Assembly: GCA_036924085.1 (NCBI GenBank)
Contig: JAVGWX010000014.1
Location: forward strand, 38,149,056 to 38,213,055
DNA length: 64,000 nucleotides
Direction of reading: 5' to 3'
DNA from: Ariolimax columbianus
Lineage: Eukaryota; Mollusca; Gastropoda; Stylommatophora; Arionidae
Shown one piece after another: positions 24,280 to 36,604 of the stretch. The notes below the pieces were generated by a model. The model was given only the letters and a program-made list of their open reading frames with translations. It was not told the DNA's origin and did not search any database. Numbering within the stretch: position 1 is the first letter of the stretch; every line of letters begins with the position of its first letter. The position numbers were made by a program, and so were the translations under genes.

Positions 24280-24765
24280 GACAAGCTGTAGTTTAGCGTC
24301 ACGCACAACGAGATGTGGATCAACACTGCGGCTCTTTCGCAATCAAACTCGTTTTAATCTTCATTGTATTCAAACATATATATGGCATCCGGTTATTCGT
24401 AATTATCATGTCCATTAAATTGACATTTAGCAACACGTGCGTCATTAAGCTTGTATACAAGTGTTCTCATCCATTAAGCTGACATCACGCGGTCTGACAT
24501 GTGGTTTATATTTGAGACCCCTTGTTTGTTAGAAAGACAGAGTGAAAGGGGAGACCGTCAATCCTGGCTCTCGAACAGATAGCAGGTGTTGGATTGCTTG
24601 CGATTGCAAACAAGAGTTGTCTGTTAATGTCGCGTTGTATAATAGCTTATATAAGATGTAAGGATTGATATATGTGTCAACGTTGTCATTGTGTTTGTTG
24701 GAAGGAAACGACTTGGCAGGTCTTTTCGACTGAATTACAAGTAGACAGACTGGAAAATAAAATTG
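24280..24765. other. Unassigned sequence
   Basis: No gene recognised; a few short words recur (ACATGTG, CATTAAG) without clear periodicity. Confidence 0.4.
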
Positions 24766-24769
24766 ACTT

Positions 24770-24970
24770 GATGGATAGATAGATAGACAGATCGACAGAC
24801 ATACAGACAGATATACAGAAAGAAAGACAGATAGGTAGTTAGATACATAGACAGACAAACAGATGGACGGACTGACGGATGGATGAATGGACGGGCCGAC
24901 CGATCAACCGGCTGTGCGACCGATCCATTCACCGACCAACCCACCGACCAACCCACCGACAGACAGACAT
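24770..24970. repeat. GACA/GATA and ACCGACC-rich repeat
   Basis: GATAGATAGACAGA and related tetranucleotides grading into GACC/CCGA repeats. Confidence 0.85.
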
Positions 24971-25165
24971 ATATGATTGTTAAGTGTGATATGGTAGGTT
25001 CATGGCTGGAAAATGGTGCCCTGATCCTTGCTTGTGAGTTGGTTGATTCTGCCACTTTGATTTGTAATCACGACATGTTCTAGTATGATAGCCCAATCCC
25101 TGCGTCTGCTACAAGCGAATTTTTCTACAATTGTGAGGTAAAACTGGTATGTTAGGTGCTTCTTA

Positions 25166-25560
25166 TAACACGCTCGCTGTGGTCAAGAGGTTAACGTACC
25201 CGCCTATCAAAGTGATTAACGGAAACGGTGAACGGGCGATCGAATCCCGCAAGTTTCAAGCGACCCCTGCTCTCAGGGAGGTAAGACCAGAGTGCCTGCA
25301 TCCAGAGTTACCTCCAGTCGCCTCGACTAATAGTCTTGCCACTGATTCAATGTAAATCGGGATAAGAGTGAGATTGATGACCAGAGCATATTCTTCCTCA
25401 CTATAATCCTCATACAGCGCACATCACATTACTAAGATAAGAGTGAGATTGATGACCAGAGCATATTCTTCCTCACTATAATCCTCATACAGCGCACGTC
25501 ACATTATCAAGACAAAACCGTCTGATGTTGTGACCATCATCGCTTCCCGATGAGCAATAA
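25166..25560 (+). mobile_element. SINE-F copy 2 with internal duplication
   Basis: A-box-like GCTGTGGTCAAGAGGTTAAC and B-box GCGATCGAATCCC head the element. The body matches copy 1 (GGTAAGACCAGAGTGCCTGC, AGTCTTGCCACTGATTC). A 74-bp segment starting GATAAGAGTG at 25361 is repeated in tandem at 25435. Confidence 0.8.
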
Positions 25561-25576
25561 CTTTTATAACATGCTC

Positions 25577-26020
25577 GTCAGAGAGCTAAACCGTTTTCAC
25601 GTGAGTTATCTGCGTGGACTGTTCAGGATCAGGTGGCAAGACAAACTACCTAACTCTGAAATCCTCAGCAATCGAGACATGTTGAGCAAACATTTGCTTT
25701 TGGCAAAGCTCGGTTAAGATGGACGGGACACGTTGTTCGCATGTCCGATCGTCTATTTGAGCTCAGAAGAGACAGTCGCTCATCAGAGGGACACAACAAC
25801 CGCTATGTATCTGGAAAGCCAAAACATTGATGTTACCCCATGTGAGATGCTTCCATAGGACCGCGCTAGCTGACGCTAGCATTACACAAGGTGCTCAGAC
25901 CACAGAGGGAATCGTTATCGCTGAGTCTCAGAGAAAGAGTTTCGCCCGAAAGATCAGAACACACGGCGATTGTGCGACCCGGATGTGAAGAACTCTTCCA
26001 TGCCAGGATTGGACTGATGT
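25577..26020 (+). pseudogene. LINE C-terminal fragment (RTE/CR1-like)
   Basis: Blocks typical of the region after the RT domain appear in shifting frames: FHVSYLRGLFRIRWQDKL, then GHVVRMSDR, a segment around RKSFARK, and a degenerate finger ending HARIGLM. The order and spacing match the minus-strand relic at 21450, so they are likely the same family. It starts a few bases after SINE-F copy 2. Several frameshifts; inactive. Confidence 0.72.
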
Positions 26021-26640
26021 ATAGTGGATGATAGACTGACAGATAGTTACACTGGTGTATGATAGACTGACAGACAGTTACAGTAATGGATGATAGACGG
26101 ACAGATAGTTACAGCGGTGGAGGATAGACTGACAGATAGTTACACTGGTGGATAATAGACTGACAGACAGTTACAGTAATGGATGATAAACTGACATACA
26201 GTTACAGCGGTGGATGATAGACTGACAGACAGTTACACTGGTGGATGATAGACTGACAGACAGTTACACTGGTGGATGATAGACTGACAGACAGTTACAC
26301 TGGTGGATGATAGACTGACAGACAGTTTCACTGATGAATTATAGATTTACAGGCAGCTACACTGGTGGATGATAGACTGACAGACAGTTACACTGGTGGA
26401 TGATAGACTGACAGACAGTTTCACTGATGAATTATAGATTTACAGGCAGCTACACTGATGGATTATAAACTGACAGACAGTTACACTGATGGATGATAGA
26501 CTGAAAGGCTAGGCAGTTACACTGGTAGATGAAAGACTGATAGACAATAACACAGATGAATGATAGACTGATATGCAGTTACACTGATGGATGATAGACT
26601 GACAGGTAGTTGCTCTAATGGATGATAGACTCACAGACAG
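25995..26640. repeat. Minisatellite, 31-bp units
   Basis: About 20 units contain GATAGACTGACAGACAGTTA and CACTGGTGGAT. A variant block (GAATTATAGATTTACAGGCA) occurs twice, showing a multi-unit duplication. Confidence 0.92.
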
Positions 26641-26834
26641 TTAAAATGGCAGATAAACACATAGATTGTCACACGTGCGTTTTCGGATTGTCTTTTAATC
26701 TTACAGATGGTAATCCAATCTTGAATTGGTATGGATGGCAGAATGTCAGTACGTGTTTGGATAGCGTAAATAGAGACTTCAAATCTTCATGTTTGTGTGT
26801 AGATAGACATGTCTCTTCTGATGTTAAGGGTTAG

Positions 26835-27060
26835 GTGCTAACGTACTGGCCAAGTCCCTATCTCACGTCCACGCCGTGAACATGGAGACATATGTTACAG
26901 CAGCCTGGACATTTAGGTAGGGATACAATTGTGATCCACTTAGTATTGAACCTGCTGATAAGCATGTCATTGCACTACAGCGAGGAGGAACCAACACTCA
27001 TGCTGAGCGATTTAACAAGAACCACTCCAACGCTTTTTATGTCTGCAATTCGTGATTTGC
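26835..27060 (+). mobile_element. SINE-C' copy
   Basis: CTGGCCAAGTCCCTATCTCA, AGCAGCCTGGACATTTAGGT and ATTGAACCTGCTGATAAGC match the element at 38095 block for block. An overlapping 74-residue ORF is not convincing as a gene. Confidence 0.55.
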
Positions 27061-27294
27061 AATCTGTAAACATGGTATTAAATCAGACATATATAGGGTC
27101 TGGTCTTATGCCATAGAGCCAAATATTGTTGAAACTAATTTTTGTATTTTCCCTTCAAGTTCCATATTGAACCTAGAGCTTTTCTCAGGCCATCTATCCA
27201 TCTCTTTCGGGAAACGTCCAAGTTAAGGCTTAAAGATGTTAGGCAATAGATTAATGACTTTTCGTGTCAACATGTTGCCAGACAACCAGATGTA

Positions 27295-27600
27295 TCAGTT
27301 ACATACCAACAGAAGATAAAGATGATCATATCAGTCAGAAAGCCACAAACAGAAGATACGCATGATCATATCAGTCAGAACGCCACCAACAGATAATAAA
27401 GATGATCATGTCAATCAGAAAGCTACCAACAGACGATAAAGATGATAATGTCAGTCAGAAAGCCACCAACAGAAGATAAAGATGATCATATCAATCAGAA
27501 AGCCACCAACAGACGATAAAGATGATAATGTCAGTCAGAAAGCCACCAACAGAAGATAAAGATGATCATATCAATCAGAAAGCCACCAACAGTAACAAAG
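27295..27600. repeat. Minisatellite, 40-bp units
   Basis: Seven or eight units contain AGATAAAGATGATCATATCA and TCAGAAAGCCACCAACAG. The array ends directly at the LINE fragment. Confidence 0.9.
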
Positions 27601-27925
27601 GACGATTACCATAAAATGAACAGACAAGAGCAAGCCGTTAGAACAGGACACAGCCGACTCCACAACCACATGTACACAAAATAGAAGACTGGCAACTCTG
27701 CTGCCTGTACATGTGGACAGGAACCCAGACTGGAGAGCACATTTTACGGAACCGCCCCAAATATGACATACAGAGGTAAACCCATTTGCCCAAAGAAACA
27801 AAACTGGAAGAGAAACTGAATCGTCCTATATGTGAACTACAAAAGACAGTGAAGTTTATACAAGAGACAACATTGCAGATGTAGACATTATATTTTTAAG
27901 CGAACAGAAGAAAAAGAAGAAGTGG
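27601..27925 (+). pseudogene. Jockey-like LINE 3' fragment
   Basis: In shifting plus frames it reads NRQEQAVRTGHSRLHNHMYT, then CTCGQEPQTGEH, a CP-type block degraded to NRPKYD, then KLEEKL and an ending tail with AAGAAAAAGAAGAAG. This parallels the C-terminal tail of the large LINE (RTGHCRLNAHM, HILQTCP). Five or more frame breaks and stops; inactive and strongly 5'-truncated. Confidence 0.75.
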
Positions 27926-28015
27926 CCAGACACAAGCACTGCATGCCGGTCCATTTGTATTTTCTTAACAACACATTATATATGATGTCATTGAAGCAGG
28001 TTTAGCGTCTGATTT

Positions 28016-28380
28016 GGCTTGGCTTGGCTTGGCTTCGTTCTTTCTCAGTCTCCCGCTACCAAACCCTAAAAGGGCTTAAGTAGCAGAATGTAGTCTAGAG
28101 AACCGAATGCGTTTTGTCATAGTTTACAGCTTGACTGCGATATTTGCACCTTTCGGTCCAACACATACGACTTCATCAAGCATTTTTTGAGTACCGGGTT
28201 AGCATTCCCTCCTCGATCCCTTCTCCTCAGCCAGGCTACCCTGCTGCAGCCTGTTATCCAAGATCAGCGCATGGAGGTGTAGAAGGGTCTTGGCAGCCCT
28301 GGTTCACTGGCCCTGACGCTAGCAGTCAGCTATGGGTCGCTGACCGCTGCAGCTCATGCGCTGCTCAGCATCTTGATCCC
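28016..28380 (-). mobile_element. SINE-B copy 2, with target duplication
   Basis: Reversed copy ending in GGCTGGGATCAAGATGCTG on the minus strand. A perfect 12-bp duplication AGCGTCTGATTT lies at 28004-28015 and 28381-28392. The tail on this copy is CAAGCCAAGCC rather than GAA. A short plus-strand ORF is a shadow. Confidence 0.92.
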
Positions 28381-28389
28381 AGCGTCTGA

Positions 28390-28850
28390 TTTCACTGTTA
28401 TTAGTTCTGTCCTATAGAGAGACTGTCACTATTCTTTGCTGCGTTGACCTTTGAGTAACTCTTCACTGTTACTTCATATAGAGTCCACTTGCGTGTCTGT
28501 AACATTACTGGAATAACCGTCTTTTTTAAAGGTTTGAACTCATGCCTTGTCGTCCGTCATCTGTTGATGTATGGGTCTGATAAAATTGGAGACGATCCAA
28601 CTTACTGTTATCTTTCGCAAAGTTTAACGATTTATCATGTTGGAGTTAGTAATTTGTTGACCCAGACAAATGTACCAATTCAAATTTTTTACGGGTTACC
28701 TTCCTTGCCACTCTTTACCCTACGAGCAACAAGTGTGCAGTCTGTAATTTGCTTTTTCTCTTGTTATTAATCTATAATGGTATACACATCGACTATATTT
28801 ATGCCGACTCTGTGCTACCAGTGCCAAAAATAATCTCTATCCAGAGCGCG
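28390..28850. other. Unassigned sequence
   Basis: No gene or repeat family recognised. The ORF at 28489-28770 has no motif I know. Confidence 0.4.
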
Positions 28851-28854
28851 CGAT

Positions 28855-29180
28855 ATCAGAATTTCGACGTGTGAAATGAAATGTTTGAGGAACGCCATCG
28901 ATGTTACCAGGAAAGATAGAAAGCGAAACGAAGACAATCGAAGTATGGTTGGCACTACGTCTTGTATCTAATACATTTCCAGGCAGAAAATAAGTTGGTT
29001 TGGTCATCTCATGGGAATACTCCCTCATCAACTTCCACTGATTGCTTGCAACACTGGTAGATATGGCTACAGGGCATTACAAGACATGTGAATGAATGAC
29101 ATTAGAGTGATTGTGCAGCGGTGCGGGCTCACATTGACCGACTCAGGACAAAAGACACAATTCGTTTAACGGCAATAGTG
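28855..29180 (+). pseudogene. RTE-like LINE C-terminal fragment
   Basis: Plus frames give NAIDVTRKDRKRNEDNRSMV, then ISWFGHLMG and LPHQLPL, resembling the post-RT block with W-F-G-H-L-M found in RTE/BovB-like elements. Stops interrupt it (for example after SCI). A short, old remnant. Confidence 0.62.
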
Positions 29181-29224
29181 GAAGGAAAACTAACTAACTA
29201 TACCAACTGTTCCTGGCAATCTAG

Positions 29225-29400
29225 AGTAGAAACAGCTTAAATGGTAATTGACAATACAGGCAGTTTAAATTGTAATTTATATTATATTGGAGAGATCTTA
29301 AATGGTAATTTAAAATAGGAACAGTTCAGTTAAATGATAATTCATAATAAAGACAGCTTAAATCATAATTGATAACAGAAGCAACGTAGTTAAATGATAA
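29225..29400. repeat. AT-rich minisatellite, about 30-60-bp periodicity
   Basis: Units contain GCTTAAATGGTAATT / AACAGTTTAAAT. It continues at 29596-29735 on the other side of SINE-B copy 3, so the SINE probably inserted into the array. Confidence 0.7.
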
Positions 29401-29401
29401 T

Positions 29402-29595
29402 TGGCTTGGCCTGGTTTTCTTTCGTTCTCAATCTCCCACTACCAAATCCTGAAAAGGATTTAGTAGCAGAATGTAGTCCAGAGAATGGAATGCGTTGTGT
29501 CGTAGTTTACAGCTTGACTGCCATATTTGCAACTTTTGGTCCAACACATCCGAATTCAGCAAGCATTTTTTGAGTACCCAGTTAGCATTTCCTCT
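29402..29595 (-). mobile_element. SINE-B copy 3, 5'-truncated
   Basis: The 3' half of SINE-B on the minus strand (GATTGAGAACGAAAGAAAAC tail side, CCGAATTC...GTTAGCATT far side). The 5' half is missing. No clear target duplication. Confidence 0.82.
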
Positions 29596-29735
29596 ATGTA
29601 ATAATTAATAATAGAGGCAGCTTAAATTTTAATTTATGATAGAGACAGTTTAAATGATAATACAAAATAGAGGCAACTAAAATTATAATTTATATTAGAG
29701 ACAACTTAAATGATAAAATATAATAAAACTGTAAA
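29596..29735. repeat. AT-rich minisatellite, second part
   Basis: Units contain AATAGAGGCAGCTTAAATT, matching the part before SINE-B copy 3. Confidence 0.65.
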
Positions 29736-29739
29736 TACT

Positions 29740-30165
29740 AAAGAAGCACCGAATAACCAGTTCGCATTCGATTCGGATTAGTATAATTCATACAATGAAC
29801 TATTCGGCTGAATAGTACTATGTACCCGAATATAAATAGTCAAAGGGCAGCATTATAATTTTAGTGCCCAAAACTCAGAATAATTTGTTGTGATACCTCT
29901 GTAGACCTTGAACAGCTTATCTCAATTTATATGTTTGTCAAAGGTGTTGCTAACAGTTCATGATATCAGGGTGTGCGTCCCGAACGGAACATGCGTTGAT
30001 GGAGTAAAAACGTCTGATACAGAAAATATATCAGCTTTGCAATACAGGACTTTTGGTCTGTTTTATCATGAATTGTTTGTTATTTGTGGAAGATGAGATT
30101 CACCATAACAAACCTTATTGATTAACTGAAGTACAAAATGCTAAAAGCAGAGCGGATATATTAGC
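29740..30165. other. Unassigned AT-rich sequence
   Basis: No supported gene. A 62-residue ORF at 29908 has no recognised motif. Confidence 0.4.
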
Positions 30166-30171
30166 AGGTGT

Positions 30172-33100
30172 GTGATCATTGTGTCAATCATAAAACATGA
30201 ATTATGTCAATCATAAACATGATGTGTGTCAATCATAAAACATGAATTATGTCAATCATAAACATGATGTGTGTCAATAATAAAACATGAATTATGTCAA
30301 TCATAAACATGATGTGTGTCAATCATAAAACATGAATTATGTCAATCATAAACATGATGTGTGTCAATAATAAAACATGAATTATGTCAATCATAAACAT
30401 GATGTGTGTCAATAATAAAACATGAATTATGTCAATCATAAACATGATGTGTGTCAATAATAAAATATGAATTATGTCAATCATAAACATGATGTGTGTC
30501 AATAATAAAACATGAATTATGTCAATCATAAACATGATGTGTGTCAATAATAAAACATGAATTATGTCAATCATAAACATGATGTGTGTCAATCATAAAA
30601 CATGAATTATGTCAATCATAAACATGATGTGTGTCAATAATAAAACATGAATTATGTCAATCATAAACATGATGTGTGTCAATAATAAAACATGAATTAT
30701 GTCAATCATAAACATGATGTGTGTCAATCATAAAACATGAATTATGTCAATCATAAACATGATGTGTGTCAATCATAAAACATGAATTATGTCAATCATA
30801 AACATGATGTGTGTCAATCATAAAACATGAATTATGTCAATCATAAACATGATGTGTGTCAATCATAAAACATGAATTTTGTCAATCATAAACATGATGT
30901 GTGTCAATCATAAAACATGAATTATGTCAATCATAAACATGATGTGTGTCAATAATAAAACATGAATTATGTCAATCATAAACATGATGTGTGTCAATCA
31001 TAAAACATGAATTATGTCAATCATAAACATGATGTGTGTCAATAATAAAACATGAATTATGTCAATCATAAACATGATGTGTGTCAATAATAAAACATGA
31101 ATTATGTCAATCATAAACATGATGTGTGTCAATAATAAAATATGAATTATGTCAATCATAAACATGATGTGTGTCAATCATAAAACATGAATTATGTCAA
31201 TCATAAACATGATGTGTGTCAATAATAAAACATGAATTATGTCAATCATAAACATGATGTGTGTCAATCATAAAACATGAATTATGTCAATCATAAACAT
31301 GATGTGTGTCAATAATAAAACATGAATTATGTCAATCATAAACATGATGTGTGTCAATCATAAACATGAATTATGTCAATCATAAACATGATGTGTGTCA
31401 ATCATAAAACATGAATTATGTCAATCATAAACATGATGTGTGTCAATCATAAAACATGAATTATGTCAATCATAAACATGATATGTGTCAATAATAAAAC
31501 ATGAATTATGTCAATCATAAACATGATGTGTGTCAATCATAAAACATGAATTATGTCAATCATAAACATGATGTGTGTCAATAATAAAACATGAATTATG
31601 TCAATCATAAATATGATGTGTGTCAATAATAAAACATGAATTATGTCAATCATAAACATGATGTGTGTCAATAATAAAATATGAATTATGTCAATCATAA
31701 ACATGATGTGTGTCAATAATAAAACATTAATTATGTCAATCATAAACATGATGTGTGTCAATAATAAAACATTAATTATGTCAATCATAAACATGATGTG
31801 TGTCAATAATAAAACATGAATTATGTCAATCATAAACATGATGTGTGTCAATCATAAAACATGAATTATGTCAATCATAAACATGATGTGTGTCAATAAT
31901 AAAACATGAATTATGTCAATCATAAACATGATGTGTGTCAATCATAAAACATGAATTATGTCAATCATAAACATGATGTGTGTCAATCATAAAACATGAA
32001 TTATGTCAATCATAAACATGATGTGTGTCAATCATAAAACATGAATTATGTCAATCATAAACATGATGTGTGTCAATCATAAAACATGAATTATGTCAAT
32101 CATAAACATGATGTGTGTCAATCATAAAACATGAATTATGTCAATCATAAACATGATGTGTGTCAATCATAAAACATGAATTATGTCAATCATAAACATG
32201 ATGTGTGTCAATCATAAAACATGAATTATGTCAATCATAAACATGATGTGTGTCAATAATAAAACATGAATTATGTCAATCATAAACATGATGTGTGTCA
32301 ATAATAAAACATGAATTATGTCAATCATAAACATGATGTGTGTCAATCATAAAACATGAATTATGTCAATCATAAACATGATGTGTGTCAATCATAAAAC
32401 ATGAATTATGTCAATCATAAACATGATATGTGTCAATAATAAAACATGAATTATGTCAATCATAAACATGATGTGTGTCAATCATAAAACATGAATTATG
32501 TCAATCATAAACATGATGTGTGTCAATAATAAAACATGAATTATGTCAATCATAAATATGATGTGTGTCAATAATAAAACATGAATTATGTCAATCATAA
32601 ACATGATGTGTGTCAATAATAAAATATGAATTATGTCAATCATAAACATGATGTGTGTCAATAATAAAACATTAATTATGTCAATCATAAACATGATGTG
32701 TGTCAATAATAAAACATTAATTATGTCAATCATAAACATGATGTGTGTCAATAATAAAACATGAATTATGTCAATCATAAACATGATGTGTGTCAATCAT
32801 AAAACATGAATTATGTCAATCATAAACATGATGTGTGTCAATCATAAAACATGAATTATGTCAATCATAAACATGATGTGTGTCAATCATAAAACATGAA
32901 TTATGTCAATCATAAACATGATGTGTGTCAATCATAAACATGAATTATGTCAATCATAAACATGATGTGTGTCAATCATAAAACATGAATTATGTCAATC
33001 ATAAACATGATGTGTGTCAATCATAAAACATGAATTATGTCAATCATAAACATGATGTGTGTCAATCATAAAACATGAATTATGTCAATCATAAACATGA

Positions 33101-34121
33101 TGTGTGTCAATCATAAAACATGAATTATGTCAATCATAAACATGATGTGTGTCAATCATAAAACATGAATTATGTCAATCATAAACATGATGTGTGTCAA
33201 TCATAAAACATGAATTATGTCAATCATAAACATGATGTGTGTCAATCATAAACATGAATTATGTCAATCATAAACATGATGTGTGTCAATCATAAAACAT
33301 GAATTATGTCAATCATAAACATGATGTGTGTCAATCATAAAACATGAATTATGTCAATCATAAACATGATGTGTGTCAATCATAAAACATGAATTATGTC
33401 AATCATAAACATGATATGTGTCAATAATAAAACATGAATTATGTCAATCATAAACATGATGTGTGTCAATCATAAAACATGAATTATGTCAATCATAAAC
33501 ATGATGTGTGTCAATAATAAAACATGAATTATGTCAATCATAAACATGATGTGTGTCAATAATAAAACATGAATTATGTCAATCATAAACATGATGTGTG
33601 TCAATAATAAAATATGAATTATGTCAATCATAAACATGATGTGTGTCAATAATAAAACATTAATTATGTCAATCATAAACATGATGTGTGTCAATAATAA
33701 AACATTAATTATGTCAATCATAAACATGATGTGTGTCAATAATAAAACATGAATTATGTCAATCATAAACATGATGTGTGTCAATCATAAAACATGAATT
33801 ATGTCAATCATAAACATGATGTGTGTCAATCATAAAACATGAATTATGTCAATCATAAACATGATGTGTGTCAATCATAAAACATGAATTATGTCAATCA
33901 TAAACATGATGTGTGTCAATCATAAAACATGAATTATGTCAATCATAAACATGATGTGTGTCAATCATAAAACATGAATTATGTCAATCATAAACATGAT
34001 GTGTGTCAATCATAAAACATGAATTATGTCAATCATAAACATGATGTGTGTCAATCATAAAACATGAATTATGTCAATCATAAACATGATGTGTGTCAAT
34101 CATAAAACATGAATTATGTCA
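30172..34121. repeat. 45-bp satellite, about 88 units, with higher-order repeats
   Basis: Each 45-bp unit is two related halves of 23 and 22 bp, both starting TGTCAATCATAAA. Units vary at a few sites (AATCATAAAA/AATAATAAAA, CATGAA/CATTAA, AAACATG/AAATATG). The rare variant GATATGTG occurs three times, near 31481, 32426 and 33414, at spacings of 945 bp (21 units) and 988 bp (20 units of 45 plus two of 44). Three 104-residue minus-strand ORFs at matching offsets (31537, 32482, 33470) confirm the larger repeat. Shortened 44-bp units lie near 31358, 32936 and 33248. AT-rich; no gene. Confidence 0.97.
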
Positions 34122-34204
34122 ATGACAAAAGTGTGCTAGGGAAATAGAACCAAACCTTTCAGTCAACGAAAGAAGGATCACATCCAATAATTTGTTACCC
34201 TTCG

Positions 34205-34440
34205 TGGAATTATGTTCAGACTACCACTGACCAGCCGACCTTTCATGTGGAGATAACACCTGAACTTACCAGCTGACATTGGATACGAAGATGACAAATG
34301 AACTGACCAGCCTACCTTGGATGCGGAGATGACACCTGAACTGACCAGCCGACCTTGGATGGCGAGAAGACACTTGAACTGACTAGCCTACCTTAGATGT
34401 TGAGATAACACCTGAACTGTGAACTGTCCAGATAATGTCT
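34205..34440. repeat. Minisatellite, about 38-39-bp units (same family as 13650)
   Basis: About five diverged units contain TGAACTGACCAGCCGACCTT and GATGACACC. The unit matches the array at 13650 (TGAACTGATCAGCCAACC). Confidence 0.82.
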
Positions 34441-34589
34441 TGGTGACCCTACACTTTTAAGGGCCAACGATTCCGTCCACCAATGAGATGGCGAGATGGT
34501 TTAAGTAAAACCCTTGGTCCAACATGGTATTTCAGACCAAAAGACCACATTGAGTTTAAATAACATTTAGCAACTTGGCATCAGGCACT

Positions 34590-34680
34590 TCTCTTGTCTG
34601 ATTGAATACCAGGATTACAGATTACAGATTGAATACCAGAATTACAGATTGAATACCAGGATTACACATTACAGATTGTG
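34590..34680. repeat. Short tandem repeat, about 25 bp
   Basis: Three units contain GATTGAATACCAGGATTACA. Confidence 0.8.
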
Positions 34681-34809
34681 TAGCTGAATGAGCCGCACTA
34701 CGCTGGAAAAATTATGTCCATCGAAAGCTAGGTCACACAGCAATAACCTAGACGGCCGGACAGTATCAGGGTGCCTAAAGCCCATCCACATTGATCAAAT
34801 GTACTCCAT

Positions 34810-35159
34810 GGGATCAAGATGCTGAGCAGCGCATGAGCTGCAGTGGTCAGCGACCCACAGCTGACTGCTAGCGTCAGGGCTAGCGAACCAGAGCTGCCAA
34901 GACCCTTCTACACCTCCACGCGGTGATCATGGATAACAGGCTGCAGCAGGGAAGACTGGCTAAGGAGAAGGGATCGAAGAGGGAATGCTAACCCAGTACT
35001 TAAAAAATGTTTGCTGAAGTCGGATGTGTTGGACCGAATGTGCAAATATCGCAGCCAAGCTGTAAACTACGACATAACGCATTCCGTTCGCTGGACGACA
35101 TTCTGCTACTTAAGCCCTTTCAGGGTTTGGTAGAGGAAGATTGAGAACGAACGAAGAAG
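34810..35159 (+). mobile_element. SINE-B copy 4, with target duplication
   Basis: Full-length copy, short GAAGAAG tail. A 13-bp target duplication with one mismatch: AAATGTACTCCAT at 34797 and AAATGTACCCCAT at 35160. Confidence 0.92.
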
Positions 35160-35253
35160 AAATGTACCCCATAACTAGTGAAGCATCACCCGAGATCTGA
35201 AGAAGTGTCGCAGCAGGAATTCAACGGGAAAAACAAGAAGAAGAGCACGACCC

Positions 35254-36262
35254 AAGACACCCAATGTTTGGACATCTGGTAGAGAGCAGAAGACTCAACT
35301 CCAGACTTAGCTTCTTAATATAAACAAGACACCCAATGTTTGGACATCTGGTAGAGAGCAGAAGACTCAACTCCAGACTTAGCTTCTTAATATAAACAAG
35401 ACACCCAATGTTTGGACATCTGGTAGAGAGCAGAAGACTCAACTCCAGACTTAGCTTCTTAATATAAACAAGACACCCAATGTTTGGACATCTGGTAGAG
35501 AGCAGAAGACTCAACTCCAGACTTAGCTTCTTAATATAAACAAGACACCCAATGTTTGGACATCTGGTAGAGAGCAGAAGACTCAACTCCAGACTTAGCT
35601 TCTTAATATAAACAAGACACCCAATGTTTGGACATCTGGTAGAGAGCAGAAGACTCAACTCCAGACTTAGCTTCTTAATATAAACAAGACACCCAATGTT
35701 TGGACATCTGGTAGAGAGCAGAAGACTCAACTCCAGACTTAGCTTCTTAATATAAACAAGACACCCAATGTTTGGACATCTGGTAGAGAGCAGAAGACTC
35801 AACTCCAGACTTAGCTTCTTAATATAAACAAGACACCCAATGTTTGGACATCTGGTAGAGAGCAGAAGACTCAACTCCAGACTTAGCTTCTTAATATAAA
35901 CAAGACACCCAATGTTTGGACATCTGGTAGAGAGCAGAAGACTCAACTCCAGACTTAGCTTCTTAATATAAACAAGACACCCAATGTTTGGACATCTGGT
36001 AGAGAGCAGAAGACTCAACTCCAGACTTAGCTTCTTAATATAAACAAGACACCCAATGTTTGGACATCTGGTAGAGAGCAGAAGACTCAACTCCAGACTT
36101 AGCTTCTTAATATAAACAAGACACCCAATGTTTGGACATCTGGTAGAGAGCAGAAGACTCAACTCCAGACTTAGCTTCTTAATATAAACAAGACACCCAA
36201 TGTTTGGACATCTGGTAGAGAGCAGAAGACTCAACTCCAGACTTAGCTTCTTAATATAAACA
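35254..36262. repeat. 72-bp perfect tandem array, 14 units
   Basis: Units contain ACACCCAATGTTTGGACATC and GGTAGAGAGCAGAAGACTC. All 14 read as identical by eye, and the 24-residue translation is identical in every unit. Because 72 is divisible by 3 the minus strand stays open for 385 residues; there is no sign that this is a protein. Such uniformity means a very recent expansion, strong homogenisation or an assembly effect. Confidence 0.97.
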
Positions 36263-36329
36263 CAACCCATACATAATGTTGCCCTATCGAAAAATCGCAT
36301 GAATTGATGCAGGCCCCAGAAATCGAACT

Positions 36330-36600
36330 TCGAGAGGACCCACCCGACATCATCTCCCAAACACAACGTGGAAGTCACTAAACAGACTCGGAACTAGTGT
36401 ATCACGGTGCAAGAGGTACATGAAGAGATGGGAATATACATTTGAGGACACAAATGACTGTGGCGCAATACAGATCCCATACCACCTGATGACCTGCTGA
36501 ACCACCCAGGAAACATTCAATAGGTGCGACACACTGGAGGCAAATGGCAAGGCAGGCGGGGCAATACATGTCACTGAATACTGGATGCTTGCTGTGTGAC
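36330..36600 (+). pseudogene. LINE C-terminal fragment (Zn-knuckle region)
   Basis: One plus frame gives TTWKSLNRLGTSVSRCKRYM, then W-EYTFEDTNDCGAIQ; a later frame gives ANGKAGGAIHV and EYWMLAV. The W-K-x-L-N-R-L-x-T-x-x-x-R-C ... C-G-A-x-Q order is typical of the C-terminus of several non-LTR retrotransposon proteins. It abuts the 72-bp array. At least one frameshift; inactive. Confidence 0.6.
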
Positions 36601-36604
36601 TTGG

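Noticed and set aside
30172..34121. CRISPR-like direct repeats
   Set aside because: Units are contiguous with no unique spacers, and the sequence context is eukaryotic; it is a satellite.
35221..36378. 385-residue minus-strand ORF
   Set aside because: Explained by the 72-bp unit (24 codons) repeated 14 times; no start context or domain.
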